From NCBI GenBank assembly GCA_015488495.1, contig WFNS01000238.1, forward strand, positions 1 to 38,303: a DNA stretch of 38,303 nucleotides. Reading direction: 5' to 3'. The notes under the pieces were generated by a model. It worked only from the letters and a program-made list of their open reading frames with translations. It did not search any database and had not been told where the DNA came from. Every line of letters begins with the position of its first letter. The first letter of the stretch is position 1. This document shows positions 9,790 to 19,501 of this stretch, in pieces. Origin of the DNA: Gammaproteobacteria bacterium. Lineage in GTDB: Bacteria > Pseudomonadota > Gammaproteobacteria > Thiohalospirales > Thiohalospiraceae. The translations under genes were made by a program, and so were the position numbers.

Positions 9790-10387
9790 TGCAAAGTGGT
9801 TGCGGGAACATTTCGACGACCTCTATGTCCAACGGGCTCGGCAGGAAGGGTACCGTTCCCGCGCCGTCTACAAGCTGCAGGAGATTCAGGAGAAAGACCG
9901 AATCTTCCGTCCGGGGATGACCGTGGTGGATCTGGGAGCGGCGCCGGGAGGCTGGTCGCAATTTGCCAGCCGTTACGTCACGGCAAAAGGAAGGGTGGTG
10001 GCACTGGATATCCTGCCAATGGATCCGTTGCCGGACGTGGAATTCATTCAGGGTGATTTTTGTGAGCAGGAGGTCTGCGAGCGCTTGCTGGGGCTGGTCG
10101 GCGAACGCGTGGATCTTGTAATGTCGGACATGGCCCCCAATATAAGTGGAGTAAAGGCTGTCGATCAGCCGCGCGCCATGCATCTGGCCGAGCTGGCGCT
10201 GGATTTTTCTCGCAACGTACTGACTCCAGAGGGAAACCTTTTGATCAAGGCCTTCCAGGGCGAGGGCTTCGATGCCTTGGTGCGCGAGCTGCGCAGTGCG
10301 TTCAGAAAGGTGCTCGTGCGCAAGCCCGGCGCGTCACGTTCCCGTTCACGGGAGGTGTATCTGTTGGCGAGAGGCCATATATTGTAG
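9770..10387 (+). CDS. rlmE: 23S rRNA (uridine-2'-O-)-methyltransferase RlmE (FtsJ/RrmJ)
   Basis: SAM-dependent enzyme that 2'-O-methylates U2552 of 23S rRNA late in 50S assembly. The product is 205 aa from ATG 9770 (E. coli 209), beginning [15 protein letters not shown], with GGAGAG upstream at 9753-9758. The SAM-binding motif is [13 protein letters not shown]. The K-D-K-E catalytic tetrad is visible as Lys in [10 protein letters not shown], Asp in [13 protein letters not shown], Lys in [12 protein letters not shown] and Glu in [10 protein letters not shown]. The first 38 residues of the ORF-track translation belong to the overlapping upstream gene's region. rlmE followed by ftsH is the conserved order. 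Confidence 0.97.
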   Translation: MARSKSSAKWLREHFDDLYVQRARQEGYRSRAVYKLQEIQEKDRIFRPGMTVVDLGAAPGGWSQFASRYVTAKGRVVALDILPMDPLPDVEFIQGDFCEQEVCERLLGLVGERVDLVMSDMAPNISGVKAVDQPRAMHLAELALDFSRNVLTPEGNLLIKAFQGEGFDALVRELRSAFRKVLVRKPGASRSRSREVYLLARGHIL

Positions 10388-10395
10388 TAACGTAG

Positions 10396-10427
10396 GGAGC
10401 GACGGCGCGTAACGAGGTCGTCGCTCC
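10396..10427 (+). promoter_or_regulatory. Inverted repeat in the rlmE-ftsH spacer
   Basis: GGAGCGACG / CGTCGCTCC form a perfect 9-bp stem around a 14-nt loop, 24 bp before the ftsH start and 8 bp after the rlmE stop. There is no T-run after it, so it is not a standard intrinsic terminator. It may be an mRNA processing or stability element, or a regulator site acting on ftsH. The function is not shown by the sequence. Confidence 0.5.
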
Positions 10428-10451
10428 GGTGGTAGATCCAAGAGGTATATT

Positions 10452-12383
10452 TTGAACGATATCGTCAAGAACATCCTGTTGTGGGTTGTCATTGCCGTCA
10501 TTTTGATGATGGTTTTCAACAACTTCACACCCCATCAGCAGGCGGCGCAGCCGTTGGAGTACTCCCGTTTCATCGCCGATGTACGGGAGGGACGGGTAAA
10601 GAAGGTGATGATAGAGGGGCGCACCATCCGTGGTATCACGGCGGACGACAACACCTTCGTCACCTACAGCCCGGGGGATCCTGGACTGATTGGTGACCTG
10701 CTCAACAACAACGTGGTGATCGACGCCCGCCCGCCGGAGCAGCAGTCGCTGCTGGTGCAGATCTTCATCTCGTGGTTCCCCATGCTGCTGCTGATCGCTG
10801 TGTGGATCTTCTTCATGCGCCAGATGCAGGGCGGCGGAGGCGGGCGCGGTGCCATGTCCTTCGGCAAGAGCCGTGCCCGGATGCTGGGGGAGAATCAGGT
10901 CAAGGTGACCTTCAACGACGTGGCGGGAGCCGAAGAGGCCAAGGAGGATGTGGCGGAGCTGGTGGAATTTCTGCGGGAGCCGGCCAAATTCCAGAAGCTG
11001 GGCGGCAAGATTCCACGCGGGGTGCTGATGGTCGGTCCTCCCGGTACGGGCAAGACCTTGCTGGCCAAGGCCATTGCCGGAGAGGCGAAGGTCCCTTTCT
11101 TCACCATATCGGGTTCCGACTTCGTGGAGATGTTCGTCGGTGTGGGTGCCTCCCGGGTCCGGGACATGTTCGAGCAGGCGAAGAAGCACGCCCCCTGCAT
11201 CATCTTCATCGACGAGATCGATGCGGTGGGACGTCACCGTGGTGCCGGTCTCGGCGGGGGGCATGACGAGCGGGAGCAGACCCTCAACCAGCTGCTGGTG
11301 GAGATGGATGGCTTCGAGGGCAACGAAGGTGTGATCGTGATCGCGGCCACCAACCGCCCCGATGTGCTGGATCCCGCCCTGTTACGCCCGGGCCGCTTCG
11401 ATCGCCAGGTGGTGGTTCCCCTGCCCGATCTCCGTGGCCGCGAGCAGATCCTCAAGGTGCACATGCGCAAGGTCCCTCTGGCCGATGACGTGAAAGCGTC
11501 GGTCATTGCCCGGGGCACGCCGGGCTTCTCCGGCGCCGATCTGGCCAACCTGGTCAATGAGGCGGCCCTGTTCGCCGCGCGGTCCGGGGATCGGGTCGTG
11601 TCCATGGTCCACTTCGAGAAGGCCAAGGACAAGATCATGATGGGCGCCGAGCGCAAGTCCATGGTGATGAGCGAAGAGGAGAAGAAACTCACCGCCTATC
11701 ACGAATCGGGTCATGCCATCGTCGGTCGTCTGGTGCCCGAGCATGATCCGGTTCACAAGGTGACCATCATTCCCCGCGGACGGGCCTTGGGTGTAACCAT
11801 GTTCCTGCCCACGGAGGATCGCTACAGCTACAGCAAGCAGCGTCTGGAGAGCCAGATCTGCAGCCTGTTCGGTGGCCGTATCGCCGAGGAGCTGATCTTT
11901 GGTCCCGAAAAGGTGACCACGGGAGCATCCAACGATATCCAGCGGACCACCGAGATTGCGCGTAACATGGTGACCAAGTGGGGGCTTTCGGAACGGCTGG
12001 GCCCGCTTACCTACAGCGAGGAGGAGGGCGAGGTGTTTCTCGGCCACTCGGTGACCCAGCACAAGAACGTATCCGACGAAACGGCACACATCATCGACGA
12101 GGAGATCCGCAGGATCATCGACACCAACTATCAGCGGGCCAGGAAGATCCTCACCGAGAACATGGACAAGTTGCACATGATGGCCGAGGCATTGATGAAG
12201 TATGAGACCATCGATGCCCAGCAGATCGATGACATCATGTCCGGGAAGCCGCCTCGTCCGCCCAAGGACTGGGATGAGCCGGAACCTCGCTCGGGTGGAG
12301 GCAGTGCCGTGGACAGCGAGGACGACGTCGAGAAGAAGGACAAGAAGGGCGGAACCATCGGAGAACCCGCCAGCCAGCATTGA
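10452..12383 (+). CDS. ftsH: ATP-dependent zinc metalloprotease FtsH
   Basis: Membrane-anchored AAA+ protease that degrades unassembled membrane proteins and short-lived regulators. The 643-aa product has a first membrane helix about 7-23, a periplasmic domain to about 100, a second helix about 104-124, an AAA module with Walker A GPPGTGKT (195-202), Walker [12 protein letters not shown] and second-region-of-homology [13 protein letters not shown], then the zinc site HESGH (417-421). Translation starts at TTG 10452, 6 nt after AGAGG (10441-10445). The only alternative would remove the first helix. The C-terminus is Ser/Gly/Asp-rich and variable. folP starts 4 bp after the stop. Confidence 0.98.
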   Translation: MNDIVKNILLWVVIAVILMMVFNNFTPHQQAAQPLEYSRFIADVREGRVKKVMIEGRTIRGITADDNTFVTYSPGDPGLIGDLLNNNVVIDARPPEQQSLLVQIFISWFPMLLLIAVWIFFMRQMQGGGGGRGAMSFGKSRARMLGENQVKVTFNDVAGAEEAKEDVAELVEFLREPAKFQKLGGKIPRGVLMVGPPGTGKTLLAKAIAGEAKVPFFTISGSDFVEMFVGVGASRVRDMFEQAKKHAPCIIFIDEIDAVGRHRGAGLGGGHDEREQTLNQLLVEMDGFEGNEGVIVIAATNRPDVLDPALLRPGRFDRQVVVPLPDLRGREQILKVHMRKVPLADDVKASVIARGTPGFSGADLANLVNEAALFAARSGDRVVSMVHFEKAKDKIMMGAERKSMVMSEEEKKLTAYHESGHAIVGRLVPEHDPVHKVTIIPRGRALGVTMFLPTEDRYSYSKQRLESQICSLFGGRIAEELIFGPEKVTTGASNDIQRTTEIARNMVTKWGLSERLGPLTYSEEEGEVFLGHSVTQHKNVSDETAHIIDEEIRRIIDTNYQRARKILTENMDKLHMMAEALMKYETIDAQQIDDIMSGKPPRPPKDWDEPEPRSGGGSAVDSEDDVEKKDKKGGTIGEPASQH

Positions 12384-12387
12384 CGCC

Positions 12388-13224
12388 ATGCCTTCCCTGA
12401 ACTGCGGTGGCAAGCTGCTGGATCTGTCGTCGCCGCAGGTGATGGGTATTCTGAACATCACTCCCGACTCCTTTTCGGACGGGGGTGTTTTTTTTGCCCG
12501 CGAGGCCGCCCTTCGCCAAGCCCGGCAGATGTATGAGGCGGGCGCGGCGATCATCGACGTGGGTGGGGAGTCCACCCGTCCGGGCGCCAGACCAGTATCG
12601 GTACAGGAGGAACTGGATCGGGTGATTCCGATTATCGAGACGCTGCATGCGGAGCTGCCGGTCATCCTCTCTGTCGATACCAGCAAGGCCGAGGTGATGC
12701 GGGAGGCGGTGCAGGCGGGCGCCGGGATGATCAACGATGTCTACGCCTTGCGCCGGGAAGGGGCGCTGGACGCTGCGAGGGAGTGTGATGTTCCCGTCTG
12801 CCTGATGCACATGCAGGGGGAGCCGCGCACCATGCAGCAGGAGCCGCGCTACGGGGATGTGGTGCAGGAGGTGCTCCAGTTCCTGCGGCAGCGGATCGAT
12901 ACCTGCCGGCAGGCGGGTATCGCCCGTGAAAAGCTGTTGATCGATCCCGGTTTTGGGTTTGGCAAGCGGTTGCAGCATAATCTGCAACTGATGAAACAGC
13001 TGCCCGAACTGGCGGCGTTGGGTTGCCCGGTTCTGGTGGGGGTCTCGCGCAAATCCATGCTGGGCTCGTTGCTGGGAGGGAGGCCGGTGGAGGGGCGGCT
13101 GCACGCCAGCGTGGCTGCGGCGACACTGGCGGTGTGGCTGGGGGCGGCCATTGTACGGGTACACGATGTGGGGGCCACCGTGGACGCCGTGAAGGTTGCT
13201 GCGGCGGTAAAACAGATCGACTGA
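12388..13224 (+). CDS. folP: Dihydropteroate synthase
   Basis: Condenses p-aminobenzoate with hydroxymethyl-dihydropterin pyrophosphate in folate synthesis; this family is the sulfonamide target. The product is 278 aa from ATG 12388 (MPSLNCGG). A TIM-barrel signature is spread through the sequence: [64 protein letters not shown] and RVHDVGAT. The longer ORF-track start lies inside ftsH. No strong ribosome binding site is seen, so coupling to ftsH termination 4 bp upstream is likely. Codons 33-36 contain an unusual run of eight T (GTGTTTTTTTTGCC) in an otherwise GC-rich gene; the frame is intact. Confidence 0.97.
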   Translation: MPSLNCGGKLLDLSSPQVMGILNITPDSFSDGGVFFAREAALRQARQMYEAGAAIIDVGGESTRPGARPVSVQEELDRVIPIIETLHAELPVILSVDTSKAEVMREAVQAGAGMINDVYALRREGALDAARECDVPVCLMHMQGEPRTMQQEPRYGDVVQEVLQFLRQRIDTCRQAGIAREKLLIDPGFGFGKRLQHNLQLMKQLPELAALGCPVLVGVSRKSMLGSLLGGRPVEGRLHASVAAATLAVWLGAAIVRVHDVGATVDAVKVAAAVKQID

Positions 13225-13247
13225 ATGAGAAGAAAAGAGAGGGGACG

Positions 13248-14609
13248 ATGGTCAAACGCTATTTTGGAACCGATGGGATACGCGGCAAGGTGGGGGAGAG
13301 GCCGATTACTCCGGAGTTCGTTCTGCATCTGGGGTGGGCGGTGGGCCACGTGCTGGCCAGCCACGGCAGCCGGGGCAAGGTGGTGATTGGCAAGGACACC
13401 CGTATTTCCGGTTACATGTTTGAATCTGCCTTGCAGGCCGGGTTGTCGGCGGCCGGAGTGGACATCCGCCTGCTGGGACCCATGCCGACACCGGGTATCG
13501 CCTATCTTACCCGAACCATGCGTGCCGACGCGGGTATCGTGATCAGTGCATCTCACAACCCCTACTTCGACAACGGGATCAAGTTCTTTTCCCCCCTCGG
13601 CACCAAGCTGCCCGACGAGACCGAGCAGGAGATCGAAAGCTATCTGGACCATCCGGTCACCTGTGTCGAGTCCGGGCAGTTGGGCAAGGCGGCGCGGGTA
13701 AACGACGCGGCGGGTCGCTATATCGAGTTCTGCAAGAGCACGGTTCCCCTCGGCCTGGAGCTGGGAGGGATCCGGATGGTGCTGGATTGTGCCAACGGAG
13801 CTACCTATGACGTGGCACCGAAGGTGTTCCAGGAGCTGGGGGCGGATGTGATCCCCATTGGCGTCGAGCCGGATGGGCTCAACATCAACGCCGAATGTGG
13901 TTCCACCAACCCGGCGATGCTGCAACAGGCGGTCATCGAGCATGGTGCCGAACTGGGCGTTGCCCTCGATGGTGACGGTGACCGGGTCATCATGGTGGAC
14001 CACAAGGGAGAGGTGGTGGACGGTGACGAGCTGCTGTTCGTCATCGCCCGGGACCGGCAGGGGAACGGTCACCGTAACGGCGGTGCCTACCAAGGGGGAG
14101 TGGTGGGAACGGTGATGAGCAACCTGGGGCTCGAGCTGGCTTTCAAGGATGCCGGTATCCCCTTCCGGCGTGCAGCGGTGGGTGACCGCTACGTGGCGGA
14201 GATGATGGCGCAGGAGGGGTGGATTCTCGGCGGAGAGTCCTCGGGGCATATCATCTGCCGCGACTGCACCACCACGGGAGACGGCATCGTCTCTGCGCTG
14301 CAGGTGATGGCGGCCATGGTCAACAGCGGCCAGACCTTGCACACCCTGAAAAGAGGAATGACCAAGTTCCCGCAGACCATGATCAACGTTCGCTTGGAGA
14401 AGCGGTTCTCGCCGGACGATTCCGAACATGTGCGCAACGCCGTGCGGGATGTGGAGGCGCAATTGGCGGGAAGGGGACGGGTGTTGTTGCGGGCCTCGGG
14501 CACCGAGCCGGTGATTCGGGTCATGGTGGAGGGAGATGATGCCCCGCAGGTAGAGAAGCTGGCCAAGCAGCTGGCCGAGATCGTGGCCCAGGCGGCCGTT
14601 GCGGATTGA
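13248..14609 (+). CDS. glmM: Phosphoglucosamine mutase
   Basis: Interconverts glucosamine-6-phosphate and glucosamine-1-phosphate on the route to UDP-GlcNAc, for peptidoglycan and LPS. The product is 453 aa from ATG 13248, preceded by AGAGGGG. It starts [15 protein letters not shown], has the phosphoserine active-site loop [13 protein letters not shown] (about residues 96-108), the Mg loop [13 protein letters not shown], and the sugar/phosphate loops GGESSGH and [13 protein letters not shown] short Gly/Asn/His-rich insertion ([10 protein letters not shown]) makes it a few residues longer than E. coli GlmM (445). The ORF-track start lies inside folP and is wrong. folP-glmM is the conserved pairing. 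Confidence 0.97.
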   Translation: MVKRYFGTDGIRGKVGERPITPEFVLHLGWAVGHVLASHGSRGKVVIGKDTRISGYMFESALQAGLSAAGVDIRLLGPMPTPGIAYLTRTMRADAGIVISASHNPYFDNGIKFFSPLGTKLPDETEQEIESYLDHPVTCVESGQLGKAARVNDAAGRYIEFCKSTVPLGLELGGIRMVLDCANGATYDVAPKVFQELGADVIPIGVEPDGLNINAECGSTNPAMLQQAVIEHGAELGVALDGDGDRVIMVDHKGEVVDGDELLFVIARDRQGNGHRNGGAYQGGVVGTVMSNLGLELAFKDAGIPFRRAAVGDRYVAEMMAQEGWILGGESSGHIICRDCTTTGDGIVSALQVMAAMVNSGQTLHTLKRGMTKFPQTMINVRLEKRFSPDDSEHVRNAVRDVEAQLAGRGRVLLRASGTEPVIRVMVEGDDAPQVEKLAKQLAEIVAQAAVAD

Positions 14610-14768
14610 TCGCTCATTACGAGCAGGCACCGTCGGTCCGGCTGAGCCACCGTTTCATGCGGCCTGGAGAAGCGGACGGGGTTCGTTCGACCGGGACGGG
14701 AAAAATTGATTTTCTCTGTCAGGAACGGTAAGCTTCATCCACTTTCTGTTGTGAACGAGGGGAAAGAG

Positions 14769-15521
14769 ATGCGTCAGCCACTGGTCGCCGGGAACTGGAA
14801 AATGAACGGTTCCGCCGAAAGCATTGAGCGGCTCCTGGATGGAATCAAGGGTTCACTTGATACGGTCGAAAAGGCGGAAGTGGTGGTCTGCCCTCCCTTC
14901 GTCTATCTGTCCGATGTCCGTCGGCAACTGACAGGAAGCTCCGTGGCCCTAGGTGCGCAGAACGTCAGCGAGCATCCCTCCGGTGCCTACACCGGAGAGA
15001 TCGCTGCCTCCATGCTGCTGGATTTCCAGTGCCGCTATGTCATCGTAGGGCATTCGGAGCGTCGTTCCCTGTTCGGTGAAAGCGACTCCCAGGTGGCGGC
15101 GAAGTTTGCCGCTGCCCGAGCCGCCGGTATCCGGCCCATCCTGTGTGTCGGTGAGGTACTGGAGGAGCGGGAGCAGGGGATCACCGAAAAGGTGGTGGTT
15201 CGTCAACTGGATGCCGTCATCGAAGAGGTCGGCGTAGAGGCGCTCGCCGACGGGGTCATCGCCTACGAGCCGGTATGGGCCATCGGGACCGGCAAGACCG
15301 CCTCGCCGGAGCAGGCGCAAGAGGTCCATGCCTTCATTCGCGGACGGATCGCGGAACGGAGCGCGGATACCGCCGGGCAGGTTCGTATTCTGTACGGAGG
15401 CAGTGTGAAGGCAGCGAACGCTGAAGCGCTGTTTGCCATGCCGGATATCGACGGTGGTCTCATCGGTGGTGCTTCGCTGGATGCAGAGGAGTTCATCTCC
15501 ATCTGCCGGGCTGCTGTCTGA
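14769..15521 (+). CDS. tpiA: Triosephosphate isomerase
   Basis: Interconverts dihydroxyacetone phosphate and glyceraldehyde-3-phosphate. The product is 250 aa from ATG 14769, with GAGGGG 6 nt upstream. Catalytic landmarks are Lys in AGNWKMNG, His in IVGHSERRS, the Glu of IAYEPVWAIGTGKTAS (which includes flexible loop 6), and the phosphate-binding LYGGSVKAANA. The ORF-track start at 14706 adds 21 residues before the family N-terminus and is rejected. A 159-bp spacer separates it from glmM, where a weak TTGATT-17-TAAGCT pair is the best promoter guess. secG starts 15 bp after its stop. Confidence 0.97.
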   Translation: MRQPLVAGNWKMNGSAESIERLLDGIKGSLDTVEKAEVVVCPPFVYLSDVRRQLTGSSVALGAQNVSEHPSGAYTGEIAASMLLDFQCRYVIVGHSERRSLFGESDSQVAAKFAAARAAGIRPILCVGEVLEEREQGITEKVVVRQLDAVIEEVGVEALADGVIAYEPVWAIGTGKTASPEQAQEVHAFIRGRIAERSADTAGQVRILYGGSVKAANAEALFAMPDIDGGLIGGASLDAEEFISICRAAV

Positions 15522-15536
15522 CGGGAACAGAGCGTT

Positions 15537-15971
15537 ATGCAAACAGTCATTCTGGCAATTCATATCGTCATTGCCGTCAGCCTGATCGTCCTCGTCTTGT
15601 TGCAGACCGGAAAAGGTGCAGAGATGGGCGCGGCGTTTGGCGCCGGCGCCTCGGGAACGGTCTTCGGGGCACGGGGATCAGCCTCTTTCCTGAGTCGTAC
15701 GACGGCGATTCTCGCCACCGGCTTCTTCATCACCAGCCTTACCTTGGCCTATCTGTCGGGACAAACCGTGGTGCGCAAGAGCGTGACCGAAAGTTTCGCG
15801 CCGCAACCTGCTCAGCAGGTGCCGGATGAGAGCGGTTCCGTGGCGCCGGATGTCCCGCCGATTCCGGCTGGTGAAGCGCAGGGAGAGGGACAAATGGCGC
15901 CTTCCGCAGATGTGCCGGTCCCGCCTGCGGCGGATGTACCGTCAGCTGACACCGGAAACAAATCGGAGTAA
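15537..15971 (+). CDS. secG: Protein translocase subunit SecG
   Basis: Small subunit of the SecYEG translocon. The 144-aa product has two membrane helices (about 2-24 VILAIHIVIAVSLIVLVLLQTGKG, about 56-77 TTAILATGFFITSLTLAYL) joined by the conserved loop GAAFGAGASGTVFGARGS. A long Pro/Ala/Asp-rich C-terminal tail follows; it is longer than in E. coli SecG (110 aa) and of unknown importance. Linkage tpiA-secG-tRNA-Leu is standard outside the enterics. Confidence 0.96.
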   Translation: MQTVILAIHIVIAVSLIVLVLLQTGKGAEMGAAFGAGASGTVFGARGSASFLSRTTAILATGFFITSLTLAYLSGQTVVRKSVTESFAPQPAQQVPDESGSVAPDVPPIPAGEAQGEGQMAPSADVPVPPAADVPSADTGNKSE

Positions 15972-16006
15972 ATCGTTTTTCCTGGTTTGACTCCACCCGT
16001 TTTTGT

Positions 16007-16091
16007 GCGGATGTGGTGGAACTGGTAGACACGCCGTCTTGAGGGGGCGGTGGCGCGAGCCGTGCCGGTTCGACTCCGGCCATCCGCACCA
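16007..16091 (+). tRNA. tRNA-Leu (anticodon GAG)
   Basis: An 85-nt class II tRNA with acceptor stem GCGGATG/CATCCGC, discriminator A and an encoded CCA (16089-16091). The D-arm is TGGTGGAACTGGTAGACAC. The anticodon stem is CCGTC/GGCGG, with loop TTGAGGG giving GAG at 16041-16043. A long variable arm (TGGCGCGAGCCGT) and a T-arm GCCGGTTCGACTCCGGC complete it. It should read CUC and CUU. It lies 35 bp after secG, is probably part of that transcript, and is followed by a T-rich stretch. Confidence 0.96.
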
Positions 16092-16110
16092 TTTGTTTTT
16101 ATTTTGTATT

Positions 16111-16141
16111 CCAGGATATTCATAAACAGTGAATATTTTGG
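16111..16141. promoter_or_regulatory. AT-rich palindrome upstream of nuo operon
   Basis: CCAGGATATTCA-taaacag-TGAATATTTTGG pairs over 12 positions, two of them G-T, around a 7-nt loop, with a 7-bp perfect core ATATTCA/TGAATAT. It follows tRNA-Leu by 19 bp and precedes the nuo promoter candidate by 38 bp. No T-run follows on +. It may be a regulator site for nuo or a 3' processing hairpin for the tRNA transcript; on - it is followed by a T-rich run. I do not recognise a known operator consensus. Confidence 0.45.
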
Positions 16142-16179
16142 GATAAAAAAAGAGATCGCCGGATTGGGGCGTACAAGGG

Positions 16180-16209
16180 TTGACAGCCTGTTTGTCCATC
16201 GCATACGCT
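16180..16209 (+). promoter_or_regulatory. Candidate sigma-70 promoter for nuo operon
   Basis: A perfect -35 TTGACA (16180-16185) is followed 18 bp later by a poor -10 TACGCT (16204-16209). The transcript would start about 16216, roughly 55 bp before nuoA. Position fits, but the weak -10 leaves this tentative. Confidence 0.4.
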
Positions 16210-16273
16210 CTCAACCTTCGAATCGTTACAGATTCACTCCAGCGACAGGAAACAATTGGGGACCCAGCAAATA

Positions 16274-16630
16274 ATGCTAGAAAATTATTTTCCCATCCTC
16301 GTTTTTCTGGTCATCGGTTTCCTGCTCGGCGGGATCATGATTGGGCTGGGTCTGGTGCTCGCACCGCGCCGCCCGGACAAGGAAAAACTCTCCGCCTACG
16401 AGTGTGGCTTCGAGCCTTTCGAAGACACCCGCATGAAATTCGACGTCCGATACTATCTCGTCGCCATCCTGTTCATCATCTTCGATCTCGAAATTGCTTT
16501 TCTCTTCCCCTGGGCGGTGGTCCTGGAAGAGATCGGTCTGTTCGGTTATCTGGCCATGGTGCTCTTTCTCGGCATTCTGGTCATCGGTTTCATCTATGAG
16601 TGGAAGAAAGGGGCTCTGGAATGGGAATAG
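16274..16630 (+). CDS. nuoA: NADH-quinone oxidoreductase subunit A
   Basis: Membrane subunit of complex I next to the quinone site. From ATG 16274 it is 118 aa with three membrane helices. The loop [24 protein letters not shown] includes the conserved Cys/Glu region, and [25 protein letters not shown] is the family hallmark. The start is ambiguous: the ORF track uses TTG 16256, which has AGGA 5 nt upstream. ATG 16274 gives the usual N-terminus ([12 protein letters not shown]) but has its purine-rich GGGGA 11 nt away. First gene of an intact 14-gene operon; its stop overlaps nuoB. Confidence 0.93.
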   Translation: MLENYFPILVFLVIGFLLGGIMIGLGLVLAPRRPDKEKLSAYECGFEPFEDTRMKFDVRYYLVAILFIIFDLEIAFLFPWAVVLEEIGLFGYLAMVLFLGILVIGFIYEWKKGALEWE

Positions 16631-17106
16631 AGGGCATCCTGAAGGAGGGAGTGGTCACCACCTCCGCTGACAACCTCATCAACTGGGCCCGCACCGGCTC
16701 CCTCTGGCCCATGACCTTTGGTCTCGCCTGCTGCGCCGTGGAGATGATGCAGGCCGGTGCATCCCGGTACGATCTCGACCGTTTCGGCATGTTGTTCCGC
16801 CCCAGTCCACGCCAATCCGACGTGATGATCGTGGCCGGTACATTGATCAACAAGATGGCGCCTGCGTTGCGCAAAGTTTACGACCAGATGGCCGAGCCGC
16901 GCTGGGTCATCTCCATGGGCTCGTGTGCCAACGGAGGGGGTTACTATCACTATTCCTATTCCGTCGTCCGGGGATGTGATCGGGTCGTTCCCGTGGACAT
17001 CTATGTTCCCGGCTGTCCCCCCACGGCGGAGGCGCTGCTCTATGGCATCATGCAGCTACGCAACAAGATCCGGCGAACCAATACCATAGCCAGAAGCGAT
17101 GACTGA
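16621..17106 (+). CDS. nuoB: NADH-quinone oxidoreductase subunit B
   Basis: Peripheral-arm subunit that holds cluster N2, the last 4Fe-4S centre before quinone. The product is 161 aa from ATG 16621, with AAAGGGG 7 nt upstream. The ORF-track GTG at 16600 lies inside nuoA. The four cysteine ligands are visible as the tandem pair in [10 protein letters not shown], one in [12 protein letters not shown] and one in [15 protein letters not shown]. It overlaps nuoA by 10 bp and nuoC by 8 bp. Confidence 0.97.
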   Translation: MGIEGILKEGVVTTSADNLINWARTGSLWPMTFGLACCAVEMMQAGASRYDLDRFGMLFRPSPRQSDVMIVAGTLINKMAPALRKVYDQMAEPRWVISMGSCANGGGYYHYSYSVVRGCDRVVPVDIYVPGCPPTAEALLYGIMQLRNKIRRTNTIARSDD

Positions 17107-17725
17107 TTCTGTGCAGAAACTCGTTGAACTGATTACGGACCGGTTCGAAGGGATCGGTGGGATTTGTAAAGAGGCACTTGGGGAGGCGACGCTGGAAATT
17201 CCCCGGGAGCGGTTGTTGGAGTGCTGCCGCGCCTTGCGTGACGAAGCGGATTTTGCCTTCGAACAGCTCATCGATCTGTGTGCGGTTGACTACTCCACGT
17301 TTGGTGAAGGTGGTTGGGATGGAGAGCGCTTTGCCGTGGTCTACCACCTGCTGTCGATACAGCACAATCGCCGTTTGAGGCTGCGTGTATTCCTGGACGA
17401 CGAGCGACCGATGGTCGATTCGGTAGTCGATATCTGGGCTTCCGCCAACTGGTTCGAGCGGGAGGCGTTCGACCTGTTCGGGATCCTGTTCGAGGGACAT
17501 CCCGATCTGCGTCGTATCCTGACCGATTACGGTTTCATCGGGCACCCCTTCCGCAAGGATTTCCCGCTCACCGGTAACGTCGAGATGCGTTACGACGAAA
17601 CGAAAGGACGGGTCGTCTATCAGCCAGTAAGCATCGAGCCGCGGATCAATATTCCCCGCGTGATCCGTCACGACCACCGTTTCGCGGGCAGCGTGGTGGA
17701 GAAGGGAGAGAACAGCGATGCCTGA
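17099..17725 (+). CDS. nuoC: NADH-quinone oxidoreductase subunit C
   Basis: 30-kDa-type peripheral-arm subunit of complex I, 208 aa. The signature [33 protein letters not shown] and then HPFRKDFPL identify it. It contains no cofactor. It is encoded separately from nuoD here, unlike the fused nuoCD of E. coli. ATG 17099 overlaps the nuoB stop, and the stop overlaps nuoD by 8 bp, so translation is coupled along this stretch. Confidence 0.96.
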   Translation: MTDSVQKLVELITDRFEGIGGICKEALGEATLEIPRERLLECCRALRDEADFAFEQLIDLCAVDYSTFGEGGWDGERFAVVYHLLSIQHNRRLRLRVFLDDERPMVDSVVDIWASANWFEREAFDLFGILFEGHPDLRRILTDYGFIGHPFRKDFPLTGNVEMRYDETKGRVVYQPVSIEPRINIPRVIRHDHRFAGSVVEKGENSDA

Positions 17726-18971
17726 GATCCGCAACTACACTCTCAATTTCGGTCCGCAGCATCCGGCGGCGCATGGTGTATTGCGCCTGGTGCTGGAGAT
17801 GGACGGCGAGGTGATCGAGCGCGCCGACCCACACATCGGACTGCTGCATCGGGCGACGGAGAAACTGGCCGAAACCCGCACCTACAACCAGGCGCTGCCC
17901 TACATGGATCGCCTGGACTACGTCTCCATGATGTGCAACGAGCACGCCTATGTGCTGGCGGTGGAGAAACTGCTCGGTGTCGAGGTGCCCATCCGGGCGC
18001 AGTACATCCGCGTGATGTTCGACGAGATCACCCGCATTCTCAACCACCTGATGTGGATCGGTGCCCACGGGCTGGACATCGGCGCGATGACCATCTTCCT
18101 CTACGCCTTCCGGGAGCGGGAGGATCTGATGGACTGCTACGAGGCGGTATCGGGTGCGCGCATGCACGCGGCCTACTACCGGCCCGGCGGTGTCTATCGG
18201 GATCTGCCGGATTCCATGCCCAAGTACGAGGTGTCCAAGTGGCACAACGCCAAGGAAGTGGAGCGGATGAACCGGAACCGTCAGGGTTCCCTGCTGGACT
18301 TCATCGAGGATTTCACCGAACGGTTCCCTGCCTGCGTCGATGAATACGAGACGCTTTTGACCGATAACCGGATCTGGAAACAGCGTACGGTCGACATCGG
18401 TGTGGTGTCGCCGGAAAGAGCGCTGCAGCTCGGCTTCACGGGCCCCATGCTGCGAGGTTCGGGAATCGCTTGGGATCTGCGCAAGAAGCAGCCTTACGAG
18501 GTATATGACCGGCTGGATTTCGATATCCCGGTCGGTACCAATGGAGACACCTACGATCGCTATCTGGTGCGGGTGGAAGAGATGCGGCAGTCCAATCGCA
18601 TCATCAAACAGTGTGTCGAGTGGCTGCGGAAGAATCCGGGTCCGGTGATGTTGGACAACCACAAGATCACCCCTCCCCGCCGCGACGACGTGAAGGGGGA
18701 CATGGAATCCCTCATTCACCACTTCAAGCTGTTCACCGAAGGGTACTGTATCCCGGAGGGCGAGGCCTACGCCGCAGTGGAGCATCCCAAGGGGGAGTTT
18801 GGTATCTACATGATCTCCGATGGTGCCAACAAGCCCTATCGGCTGAAGATCCGGGCGCCGGGGTTCGTCCATCTGTCGGCCCTCGACGAGATGTCCCGAG
18901 GGCACATGCTGGCGGATGTGGTGGCCATCATTGGTACCCAGGATATCGTTTTTGGGGAGGTTGACCGTTGA
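17718..18971 (+). CDS. nuoD: NADH-quinone oxidoreductase subunit D
   Basis: 49-kDa-type subunit that forms the quinone-binding cavity with NuoB; homologous to NiFe hydrogenase large subunits but without the metal ligands. The product is 417 aa. Visible hallmarks are [22 protein letters not shown] (quinone-site His), [43 protein letters not shown] and the C-terminal [12 protein letters not shown] 17718 has GGGAGAG upstream. The stop overlaps the TTG start of nuoE. Confidence 0.97.
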   Translation: MPEIRNYTLNFGPQHPAAHGVLRLVLEMDGEVIERADPHIGLLHRATEKLAETRTYNQALPYMDRLDYVSMMCNEHAYVLAVEKLLGVEVPIRAQYIRVMFDEITRILNHLMWIGAHGLDIGAMTIFLYAFREREDLMDCYEAVSGARMHAAYYRPGGVYRDLPDSMPKYEVSKWHNAKEVERMNRNRQGSLLDFIEDFTERFPACVDEYETLLTDNRIWKQRTVDIGVVSPERALQLGFTGPMLRGSGIAWDLRKKQPYEVYDRLDFDIPVGTNGDTYDRYLVRVEEMRQSNRIIKQCVEWLRKNPGPVMLDNHKITPPRRDDVKGDMESLIHHFKLFTEGYCIPEGEAYAAVEHPKGEFGIYMISDGANKPYRLKIRAPGFVHLSALDEMSRGHMLADVVAIIGTQDIVFGEVDR

Positions 18972-19465
18972 CGGAGAGAAGTCTGATTGATCTGCTGACC
19001 AAGGAGTCCTGTGCGGAGATCGACCGCTGGATCGCCAAATATCCGGAGGATCAGAAACAGTCGGCAGTGATGGCGGCATTGCGCATCGTTCAGGATCAAA
19101 ACGGCGGGCACCTCACCACCGAACTGATGGACGCCGTGGCGGAATATCTGGATATGGATCCCATCGCCGTGTATGAGGTGGCTACGTTCTACTCCATGTA
19201 TGAGCTGAAACCGGTGGGGCGTCACAAGATCTGCGTCTGCACCAATATTTCGTGCATGTTGTGTGGCTCGGAGAACCTGGTCGACCATCTGAAGCAGAAA
19301 CTCGGGATTGGCTTCGGTGAGGTGACCGCCGATGGCCGTTTTTCCCTCAAGGAGGTGGAGTGTCTGGGGGCCTGCGTGGGGGCGCCCGTGGTACAGATCG
19401 GCAAGCAGTATTACGAGAATCTCACCCCTGAAAAGGTGGATCGGATCCTGGACGAGCTCGATTGA
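18968..19465 (+). CDS. nuoE: NADH-quinone oxidoreductase subunit E
   Basis: 24-kDa-type subunit of the NADH-oxidising module, with 2Fe-2S cluster N1a in a thioredoxin-like fold. It is 165 aa. Cluster ligands appear as C-x4-C in CTNISCML and C-x3-C in [10 protein letters not shown]. The start is TTG 18968, with GGGGAGG 7 nt upstream inside the end of nuoD. The [16 protein letters not shown] stretch is a family hallmark. Confidence 0.96.
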   Translation: MTERSLIDLLTKESCAEIDRWIAKYPEDQKQSAVMAALRIVQDQNGGHLTTELMDAVAEYLDMDPIAVYEVATFYSMYELKPVGRHKICVCTNISCMLCGSENLVDHLKQKLGIGFGEVTADGRFSLKEVECLGACVGAPVVQIGKQYYENLTPEKVDRILDELD

Positions 19466-19501
19466 GCTGGATGATGGCAGAGAGCGCGGCTGGAGTAGTG
19501 A

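Noticed and set aside
14610-14768. Promoter in the glmM-tpiA gap (TTGATT-17-TAAGCT)
   Set aside because: Both hexamers match consensus poorly; mentioned in the tpiA entry but not listed as a site.
16256-16273. TTG start for nuoA as given in the ORF track
   Set aside because: AGGA spacing is good, but the extra residues MGTQQI are not typical; kept as an alternative in the nuoA entry.
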